Positions 7,558-12,758 of a stretch of 12,758 bases of DNA are shown here, piece after piece. This stretch comes from Gammaproteobacteria bacterium (GTDB taxonomy: Bacteria; Pseudomonadota; Gammaproteobacteria; HK1). The translations under genes were made by a program, and so were the position numbers. Position 1 is the stretch's first letter; the number at the start of each line of letters is the position of its first letter. The stretch spans positions 1-12,758 of the forward strand of contig JAJECB010000094.1 in NCBI GenBank assembly GCA_022822245.1. The letters are read 5' to 3'. Below the pieces are notes generated by a model. The model saw nothing but the letters and a program-made list of their open reading frames with translations, was not told the origin of the DNA and did not search any database.

Positions 7558-7761
7558 ATGCCATGGCATGAAGAATCCGCGTCGCCACCGCCCGACAAGC
7601 TTGGCCGGCCGAAGGACTGGCGCGAGCAGATCAAGGCCGACCTCGCGGCCCAGCTCGAAGCCGGGGCGACGCTCTATGGCGTCCGGTCGGACGGCGCCTA
7701 CATTGCGCGGACCAAACACGGAGACCGCGTACTCGAGTGGCCGGTCGACGAGACTTCTTGA
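7558..7761 (+). CDS. hypothetical 67-residue protein
   Basis: I do not recognise this gene. The small protein has no signal peptide or membrane segment. A proline-rich start leads to a mixed charged core, LGRPKDWREQIKADLAAQL (15-33), then a probable beta-rich end with GVRSDGAYIARTKHGDRVLE (43-62). The codons are strongly G/C-ending like those of neighbouring genes, which favours real coding. The ribosome-binding site is poor. TTGAAC (7522-7527) and TAGAGT (7545-7550) with a 17-base spacer form a possible promoter, but it would make the transcript start almost at the ATG. It converges on the secreted-protein gene, 56 bases apart. Confidence 0.5.
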   Translation: MPWHEESASPPPDKLGRPKDWREQIKADLAAQLEAGATLYGVRSDGAYIARTKHGDRVLEWPVDETS

Positions 7762-7817
7762 CCTGACCGATCGGCGTTCCCTGCCATGCCGACCCTCTTC
7801 GTGGTCGCCGGTCCGGG

Positions 7818-8375
7818 TCAGCCTTCGGATTGGGGACCGGAGGCAGGGGGTCGGGACTTGCCGGCCTCCACGCACGCTTCGCTGTCGCGGACGCGGCGGT
7901 ACTCGGCGATGAACGTGTCGACGTAGCTCCCGAGGTGGTCCAGGAACGAGGCGGCATCGCCCTGCCCCGCCCCGCCCGTGGACCACGTCTCGGCGAGGGC
8001 GGCGAGGCGCAGGCGCTCGGCGACGAGGTCGCGGAGGTAGCGGACCTCCACCGAGTAGAAGGGGATGTGCTCCCCTTCGGGCTCCCCGAGGACGATCTCC
8101 ACGTGAACGAGCGGCTCCGCGTGCGGATCGAGGAGCCGCGCGCGCCGAAGCCGGACCTCGACCGTTTCGCGGATCGCGTTCCCCGTCAGCCCCGCGCCCG
8201 CCGCGTGCCCGGGCAGGTCGTCGACCACCACGTCCACGCGTTCGCCCGGCGAGCACAGGCTGAAGAGGTCGAGCTGCTCGGCCATCTCCTGCTGAATCGT
8301 CTTGCCGGAGTCCTCGGCCCCGACCGTGCCGATTGCGACGAACATGACGAGCGCGACAGTCCAGCGTGCCGGCAT
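7818..8375 (-). CDS. secreted hypothetical protein of uncharacterised family
   Basis: The 185-residue protein starts with a short signal peptide (charged residues, then VALVMFVAIGTVGA, probable cut after residue 20), so it is likely periplasmic. The mature part has CSPGERVDVVVDDLPGHA (41-58), GLT (62-64), a segment TVEVRLRRARLLDP (71-84), a strand VHVEIVL (90-96), then ETWSTGGAGQGD (129-140) and a C-terminal helix with EYRRV (158-162). C41 and C168 could form a disulphide. The pattern of GLT, an LR-AR helix, W-TGG-G and EYRRV recalls a widespread secreted family that I know only as hypothetical. The ATG at 8375 is set by AGGAGG 7 bases upstream. It follows the YejA-like gene on the same strand after 80 bases, which include the palindrome GGGATTATCCC (8420-8430). 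A broken paralogue lies at 7389-7508. Confidence 0.8.
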   Translation of the reverse strand: MPARWTVALVMFVAIGTVGAEDSGKTIQQEMAEQLDLFSLCSPGERVDVVVDDLPGHAAGAGLTGNAIRETVEVRLRRARLLDPHAEPLVHVEIVLGEPEGEHIPFYSVEVRYLRDLVAERLRLAALAETWSTGGAGQGDAASFLDHLGSYVDTFIAEYRRVRDSEACVEAGKSRPPASGPQSEG

Positions 8376-8455
8376 TGTGAACCTCCTGGAAGGTGAACGA
8401 TGGAAGGGACGGGGCAGGAGGGATTATCCCGCGAAACCGGCCGCGACGGTCCCGG

Positions 8456-10294
8456 CTAGCGCCGGAGGGCGGCCGCCTTCGCCGGGTCCTCCCACCAGGC
8501 CTCCACGACGACCCCGTAGAGGGGCGTCACCTCCGGGCGACCGAACTTGTCCCAGTAGGCGACGTGGTCGTCGTTCCGGTGATAGAGGGGGACGAAATAG
8601 TGGCCCCAGAGCAGCACCCGGTCCATGGCCCGGATGGTGTCCACGAAGTCCTCGCGTGCACGCACGTAGGTCATGCGCTTGATGAGGGAGTCGACGACCG
8701 GATCCCGCACCCCGGGGTAGTTGCGGGTGCCGTCCTCGCCGGCGGCGGACGACCCCCAGTAGAACGCCTGCTCGTTCCCCGGGGAGAGCGACATGCCCCA
8801 GCGGTAGATGAGCATGTCGAAATCGTAGACGTTGCGGCGGTTCTGGTACTGCGCGGTATCGACGGTCCGCACCCGCGCCTCGACGCCGAGGCGTTCCAGG
8901 TTGCGGGCGTACCCGAGTGCAATCTTCTCGTTGCCGGGGCGAACGAGGAGGATCTCGAACGCCATCGGGAGCCCGTCCGACGCCCGCCGAAGCTCCCCGT
9001 CGCGGACCTCCCAACCCGCCCCGGCAAGGAGGCGCCGCGCCTTCCGGAGGTTGGCGCGGACGCTGCCGCCGTCGCCCGGCGGCGCGTACGGCCGCTCGAA
9101 GAGCTCGGCAGGGAGCCGGTCCCGGAAGGGCTCGAGCAGGGCGAGCTCGCCCCCCTCCGGCACCCCACGCGAGCCGAGCTCTGAGTTGTCGAAGATGCTC
9201 CGGGTCCGCACGTAGGCGCCGTGCAGCAGGGACCGGTTGATCCACTCGAAGTCGAACGCGTGGGCCAGCGCCTCGCGAACCGTGCGGTCGGAGAAGATCT
9301 CCCGGCGGGTGTTGAAGACGAAGGCGTGCATGCCGGAGGGGCGCCCGTGGGCCAGGCTCTCCACCCGGACCCGGCCGTCCGCCACCGCCGGGAAGTCGTA
9401 CCCGGTCGCGAGGCGCGCCGCCGACGGCTCGCTTCGAAAGTCGTACTCGCCCGCCTTGAACGCCTCCATCATCACGTCGGCGTCGCGATAGTAGTCGTAC
9501 CGGATGCGATCGAAGTTGTACTGGCCGCGGTTGACCGCGAGGTCCCGCCCCCACCAGTCGGGATCCCGGCGGAAGACGATGCTCCGGCCGGGGTCGACGC
9601 TCTCGATCCGGTAGGGGCCGCTCCCGAGCGGGGGCTCCAGGGTCGTCTCCTCGAAGGCGACCGACTCGTAGTACGCCTTCGACAGGATCGGCATCAGCCC
9701 CATGAGCATCGCGAGCTCGCGGTCCGGCGATTCCGTATCGAAGACGAAGCGCACCGAGCGCGGGCCGGGCCGCTCGACGCGCCGGACCTGCCGATAGTAA
9801 AGACGGTGGTTGGGCCTCCCCTGCTCCTTCAGGGTCTCCCATGAGAAGACGACGTCGTCGACGGTGATGGGGTTCCCGTCGTGGAAGCGCGCCTCCGGGC
9901 GCAGCGTGAAGGTGACCGAAGATCGGTCGTCCGGCACCTCGATCGATTCGGCGACGAGGCCGTAGAGGGAGAACGGCTCGTCCCACGCCCGCCGGAGCAG
10001 GGTCTCGAACGTGAGGTGCCGTCCGTGCGCCCGCACCCCCTTGATGATGAACGGGTTGAGACTGTCGAAGGTGCCCGTCAGGGCGCGCCGGAACTCCCCG
10101 CCCTTGGGCGCGCCGGGATCGGCGTAGTCGAAGTGCGCGAAGCCGGCCCCGTACTTCGGGGAGCCGTGCATGGCGATGCCGTGGCGGCCCTCGGCGGCGG
10201 CCGGCGGCGCTCCGCCGGCGAGCAGCCCGGCCGCGAGAACGGCCGCCGCGGCCGGGCGCGCGAAGATCCCGGCGAGCCCGGCGGCGCGCGGCAT
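8456..10294 (-). CDS. YejA-like extracellular solute-binding protein, family 5
   Basis: Periplasmic binding component of a peptide-type ABC importer. The 612-residue precursor has a signal peptide (residues 1-34, hydrophobic AAAAVLAAGLLAGGAPPAAA) with an Ala-X-Ala cut before E35. The mature start HGIAMHGSPKYGAGFAHFDY (38-57) followed by ADPGAPKGGEFR is typical of the YejA branch, which handles oligopeptides and microcin C-like compounds in enteric bacteria. Downstream signatures of SBP family 5 include LNPFIIKG, FHDGNPITVDDVVFSWE and LGSGPYRIE. Length is normal. No permease or ATPase genes (yejB, yejE, yejF) adjoin it, so the partner transporter must be elsewhere. It is the third gene of a minus-strand operon after the VOC and cupin genes, only 7 bases from the cupin stop. 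GGAGG directly touches the ATG, which suggests coupled translation. The exact ligand is unknown. Confidence 0.92.
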   Translation of the reverse strand: MPRAAGLAGIFARPAAAAVLAAGLLAGGAPPAAAEGRHGIAMHGSPKYGAGFAHFDYADPGAPKGGEFRRALTGTFDSLNPFIIKGVRAHGRHLTFETLLRRAWDEPFSLYGLVAESIEVPDDRSSVTFTLRPEARFHDGNPITVDDVVFSWETLKEQGRPNHRLYYRQVRRVERPGPRSVRFVFDTESPDRELAMLMGLMPILSKAYYESVAFEETTLEPPLGSGPYRIESVDPGRSIVFRRDPDWWGRDLAVNRGQYNFDRIRYDYYRDADVMMEAFKAGEYDFRSEPSAARLATGYDFPAVADGRVRVESLAHGRPSGMHAFVFNTRREIFSDRTVREALAHAFDFEWINRSLLHGAYVRTRSIFDNSELGSRGVPEGGELALLEPFRDRLPAELFERPYAPPGDGGSVRANLRKARRLLAGAGWEVRDGELRRASDGLPMAFEILLVRPGNEKIALGYARNLERLGVEARVRTVDTAQYQNRRNVYDFDMLIYRWGMSLSPGNEQAFYWGSSAAGEDGTRNYPGVRDPVVDSLIKRMTYVRAREDFVDTIRAMDRVLLWGHYFVPLYHRNDDHVAYWDKFGRPEVTPLYGVVVEAWWEDPAKAAALRR

Positions 10295-10301
10295 CCTCCG
10301 G

Positions 10302-11219
10302 TCAGCTCGTTGCGTAGCCGAGGGTCCGGGCGTTGTAGAAGACCCCGCCGTCCTGGGCGACGACGCTGTACATCATCGCCGAGCCCCGGTTGTGGTGGGA
10401 ATGGAGCGCCGACGGCGGGGTCACCATCACCGCGCGGTCCAGCCAGTCCACCTTCCGCCCGTCCACCATCGAGTGGACGCCTTCGCCCTGCACGCAGAGG
10501 GTGAGGGCCGCCGCGTTGTGCCGGTGCGGGGGCTGGTCGTCCTCGGGCGAGAGGGAGTTGTAGGCGAACGCGACGGTGGGGGTCGCGAGGTGGTTCGCGG
10601 TGAGGTCCGCCCGGGTGAAGAGGACCGCCTTGCCGGACTGCTTGCCATCGTCCACCCGCCGGTGGATGAGCGCCATCTCGGCCTCGATGGCCTCTGCCGG
10701 GTAGTGGACCGCTCCGGGCTCGTCGCGGATCGGGCTCTTCTCGACGCCGAAGAAGGCGAGCACCGGCTCGTCGGTCACCATCCAGAGGAGGGTTCCGCCC
10801 GCGTCGGCCCGGATCCGGGTGGCTCCCCCGGCGCCCGGCAGCACGAACACGTCCCCCGCCGCCCACGCGAACCGCTCGTCTCCCTTCTCGACCTCCCCGC
10901 TCCCTTCCATCACGTAGTACGCCTCGCCGGACGAGGCGACCTCGAAGGCGATCTCGTCCCCGCCGGCCACCCGCACGTAACGGGCGAGCAGGTTCGGGAC
11001 GGTCGCGGGATAGTCGATCCCGAGCCGGCCGGAGAGGTCGAGGGGGATGAGCGCGGTGCCGGTGCCCTCGTCGAGCGCGCGGTCGCGTTCGGCGACGAAG
11101 ACGTGGCACGGCACGTCCGGCTCACCCTTCTGGAAGTTGTTGGCGGCGGACCAGAAGAGCGCGCGCTGCGCCTGGTCGGTATCGGCGGCGGAGGTCACGA
11201 GGTTGGCGGCGGTGCTCAT
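10302..11219 (-). CDS. bicupin protein, gentisate dioxygenase-like
   Basis: The 305-residue cytoplasmic protein has two cupin barrels. The N-terminal one (about 85-160) has GEAYYVMEGSGEV (98-110) and AGDVFVLPG but lacks the metal histidines. The C-terminal one (about 218-295) has PPHRHNAAAL (230-239) with H232 and H234, QGEGVHSMVDG (244-254), and TPPSALHSHHNRG (267-279) with H273, H275 and H276. A His-X-His with no following Glu, plus a late His, is the three-histidine iron site known in gentisate 1,2-dioxygenase and 1-hydroxy-2-naphthoate dioxygenase. A ring-cleaving dioxygenase is therefore the leading guess, but an isomerase or a sensor is possible. In gentisate dioxygenase the well-kept metal site is in the N-terminal barrel, so this arrangement is unusual. 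ATG 11219 follows GGGAGA at a normal distance. The VOC stop is 28 bases upstream. Confidence 0.85.
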   Translation of the reverse strand: MSTAANLVTSAADTDQAQRALFWSAANNFQKGEPDVPCHVFVAERDRALDEGTGTALIPLDLSGRLGIDYPATVPNLLARYVRVAGGDEIAFEVASSGEAYYVMEGSGEVEKGDERFAWAAGDVFVLPGAGGATRIRADAGGTLLWMVTDEPVLAFFGVEKSPIRDEPGAVHYPAEAIEAEMALIHRRVDDGKQSGKAVLFTRADLTANHLATPTVAFAYNSLSPEDDQPPHRHNAAALTLCVQGEGVHSMVDGRKVDWLDRAVMVTPPSALHSHHNRGSAMMYSVVAQDGGVFYNARTLGYATS

Positions 11220-11247
11220 GCTTGCTTCTCCCGGGGGTCGATTCGGT

Positions 11248-11823
11248 TCATAGGGCGGGCTCGGCCGGCCGGTCGGCGCCCGGCCCGAGGGTCTCCTTGG
11301 ACCGTTGCCACTCGTCGAGGGCGGCGCGGGCGGCGCGGGTGCGATCGCCCGCGCCCGCGGAGGACTCCGCGTCCGCCTTCCGGGCGGAGAGCTCGACGAC
11401 GTAGCCGTTCGGGTCGCGGAAGTAGATGGACCGGATGAACCCGTGGTCGGCGATGCCGCGGGTCTCGATCCCGAGCGATTTCCCCTCCTCGAACCTGGCC
11501 TCGAGCTCGGCGGGCTCCACCTCGAGCGCGATGTGCAGGTCGAAGTCGTGCTGGTCCTTGAACTCGAACGGCCGGCCGGGCGCCTCGAAGAACGCCATGC
11601 ACGACCCGTCGCCCATCTCGAAGAAGGTATGGAGGACACTCGTCGACCGGCCCGTCTGGGTCTGCCGGATCTCGAACGCCTCCACGAGCGGAAGCCCCAG
11701 GAACCCTTCGTAGAACCGGCGGGTCTCCTCGGAATCGCGGCAGCGATAGGCCGCGTGATGCAGCCCCTTGATGGCCGGCCCGGCCGCGGTGCCGGGCGCT
11801 GCGCGCCCCTCTGCTCCTTCCAC
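11248..11823 (-). CDS. VOC family (glyoxalase/extradiol dioxygenase fold) protein
   Basis: The 191-residue protein has one vicinal-oxygen-chelate domain of two beta-alpha-beta-beta-beta repeats (about 18-150). It shows KGLHHAAYR (19-27), then RRFYEGFLGLPLVE (35-48), MAFFEA (76-81), DLHIAL (95-100) and FRDPNGYVVELSAR (135-148). Likely metal ligands are H22 or H23, H97 and E144, with E80 near the site. Members of this fold include glyoxalase I, ring-cleaving dioxygenases and fosfomycin-type resistance proteins; the sequence alone does not choose among them. The start is taken as GTG 11823 because GGGGAG lies about 9 bases upstream; upstream in-frame sequence has no homology. A lysine, arginine and alanine-rich tail follows the domain. 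It is the first gene of the operon with the cupin and YejA-like genes. Confidence 0.87.
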   Translation of the reverse strand: MEGAEGRAAPGTAAGPAIKGLHHAAYRCRDSEETRRFYEGFLGLPLVEAFEIRQTQTGRSTSVLHTFFEMGDGSCMAFFEAPGRPFEFKDQHDFDLHIALEVEPAELEARFEEGKSLGIETRGIADHGFIRSIYFRDPNGYVVELSARKADAESSAGAGDRTRAARAALDEWQRSKETLGPGADRPAEPAL

Positions 11824-11840
11824 GCGAACGCTCTCCCCTT

Positions 11841-11853
11841 CCGTTCGGAACGG
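11841..11853. promoter_or_regulatory. perfect inverted repeat ahead of the VOC-cupin operon
   Basis: CCGTTC (11841-11846) and GAACGG (11848-11853) form a perfect inverted repeat around one central base, 18 bases upstream of the VOC start codon and touching its ribosome-binding region. It lies in the 159-base gap (11824-11982) between divergent operons, where a regulator could control both. The gap also holds a weak candidate -10 for the hydrolase, TACCAT (11932-11937). An mRNA hairpin covering the ribosome-binding site is an alternative role. Confidence 0.35.
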
Positions 11854-11982
11854 GTGAACATGCTGCGCCCCTCGTTCCCGCAATGCAAGGTCCCCGATCC
11901 GGTGCCACCTGCATCGAGAGCCGCGATTTCGTACCATCGCCCCCGCAACACGGTCGCCCCTGTCCGCACCCGGAGCCGATGG

Positions 11983-12758
11983 ATGATCCCCACCGACGTG
12001 CACCCCGAGATTGAGGCCTTCCTCCGGCAAGTGGCCGAAGCGGGGCTGCCGTCCATCCAGGAGCTCACCCCCAAGGCGGCGCGCGAGCAGTTCGAGGCGG
12101 GGATGCGGGCGCGCCTCGCGGTGTTCCCGGCGCCGCCCGTCGCCTCGGTCGAGGACCGGACGATCCCGGGGCCGGCCGGCGCGATCCCGGTCCGCGTCTA
12201 CCGTGACTCGGACGGGACGGGTCCGGCGGACCGGCCGGGGCTCGCGTGGTTCCACGGCGGCGGGCACGTAATCGGCAGCCTCGACACCCATGACGCGATG
12301 GCGCGCCACCTCTGCCGCGAAGCCGGGTGCGTGGTCGTCTCGGTCGACTACCGCATGGGGCCCGAGGATCCGTTCCCGGCCGCCGTCGACGACTGCGTCG
12401 CGGCCGTGCGATGGCTCGCCGCGCACGGCCGCGAGATCGGAGCGGACCCGGGTCGGATCGCGGTCGGGGGCGACTCCGCGGGCGGCAACCTCGCGGCGGT
12501 CACGGCCCTCACCGCGCGCGACGAGGGAGGCCCGGCCCTCCGCCACCAGCTCCTCGTCTACCCCGTAACCGACTACCGCTGCCGCGGACCGTCCTACGAG
12601 CGCTACGCGCGCGGCTACGGGACCCTCGAGGCGGAGTCGATGCGTTGGTTCCAGCGCCACTATCTCGGCGGTCCCGACGGCGCGGACGACTGGCGGGCAT
12701 CACCACTCCTCGCGGCCGACCTCTCCGGGCTCCCGCCCGCCCTCGTCATCACCGCCGA
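11983..12758 (+). CDS. alpha/beta hydrolase, HSL (family IV) type, 3' end beyond the window
   Basis: A carboxylesterase-like enzyme of the hormone-sensitive-lipase group; 258 residues are visible and the frame is open at the window edge. It shows the oxyanion-hole motif HGGG (91-94) in WFHGGGHVIGS, the conserved VDYRMGPEDPFPAAVDD (121-137), and the nucleophile elbow GDSAGGN (163-169) with catalytic S165. The Asp and His of the triad are expected past the window end; the visible end PPALVITA (251-258) leads into the usual Asp segment. ATG 11983 is supported by GGAG (11972-11975) 7 bases upstream; the nearby ATG at 11979 is in another frame that stops early. It is divergent from the VOC-cupin operon, so it may serve the same pathway. 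The natural ester substrate is unknown. Confidence 0.93.
   Translation, partial: MIPTDVHPEIEAFLRQVAEAGLPSIQELTPKAAREQFEAGMRARLAVFPAPPVASVEDRTIPGPAGAIPVRVYRDSDGTGPADRPGLAWFHGGGHVIGSLDTHDAMARHLCREAGCVVVSVDYRMGPEDPFPAAVDDCVAAVRWLAAHGREIGADPGRIAVGGDSAGGNLAAVTALTARDEGGPALRHQLLVYPVTDYRCRGPSYERYARGYGTLEAESMRWFQRHYLGGPDGADDWRASPLLAADLSGLPPALVITA

Noticed and set aside
5881..8400. Direct repeat of the tRNA-Asn 3' end as an attachment site marking the islet's other edge
   Set aside because: I searched by eye for the T-arm and acceptor sequence downstream and found no convincing copy; no integrase is present.
8420..8430. Palindrome GGGATTATCCC upstream of the secreted-protein gene as an operator
   Set aside because: It is short, contains a possible minus-strand -10 (GATAAT) but no -35, and there is no second copy; too little support for its own feature.
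8424..9986. A 520-codon minus-strand frame overlapping the YejA-like gene
   Set aside because: Same strand but other frame from a clear solute-binding protein; the product is Arg/Pro/Gly/Ala-rich noise.
11824..12660. Upstream in-frame extension of the VOC protein to 12660
   Set aside because: The extension is antisense to the alpha/beta hydrolase, has no homology, and a GTG with a good ribosome-binding site exists at 11823.
1..12758. CRISPR arrays, insertion sequences, rRNA, phage genes
   Set aside because: No regularly spaced repeats, transposase, integrase, phage structural or rRNA sequence was seen in any frame or on either strand.

Overview
The window comes from a GC-rich bacterium, probably a proteobacterium. 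Third codon positions are almost all G or C, which leaves very long but meaningless open frames antisense to the real genes. A divergent uvrB / aspartate-type aminotransferase pair is an arrangement I recall from gammaproteobacteria, and the higBA and phd-relE/ParE toxin-antitoxin types also fit, so a high-GC gammaproteobacterium is my best guess. This is inference; no rRNA or other marker is present.

Layout. (1) 1-5910 is a core, housekeeping block. It holds thrS (+), a tRNA-Val(GAC) gene on the minus strand with a readable promoter, uvrB (-), a divergent PLP aminotransferase (+), and tRNA-Asn(GTT) (+) with its own promoter. (2) 5911-7390 is an accessory islet directly against the 3' end of tRNA-Asn. 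It begins and ends in AT-rich DNA and carries two complete-looking type II toxin-antitoxin modules that face each other: higB-higA (+) and a Phd/YefM antitoxin with a RelE/ParE toxin (-). The two modules abut tail to tail. The toxin frame has no stop of its own and stays open antisense through all of higA and most of higB. (3) 7389-8375 holds a truncated fragment of a secreted-protein gene, a 67-residue orphan gene (+), and the intact secreted gene (-) of which the fragment is a paralogue. (4) 8456-11823 is a minus-strand operon read VOC-fold protein, bicupin protein, YejA-like peptide-binding protein. (5) From 11983 a divergent HSL-type alpha/beta hydrolase runs off the right edge.

How the parts work together. 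The left block supplies translation (thrS, two tRNAs), nucleotide excision repair (uvrB) and amino-acid transamination. Each toxin is paired with an antitoxin that should neutralise it and repress the shared operon. The right block couples two metal-fold enzymes to a periplasmic solute-binding protein and lies next to a hydrolase. That suggests uptake and processing of an organic compound, but no substrate can be read from the sequence.

I see no strong sign of a wholly new defence or mobile system. The points most worth a second look are the stop-less toxin locked antisense to higBA, the tRNA-bounded toxin-antitoxin islet with its broken paralogue at the far edge, and the uncharacterised VOC-bicupin-binding-protein operon.
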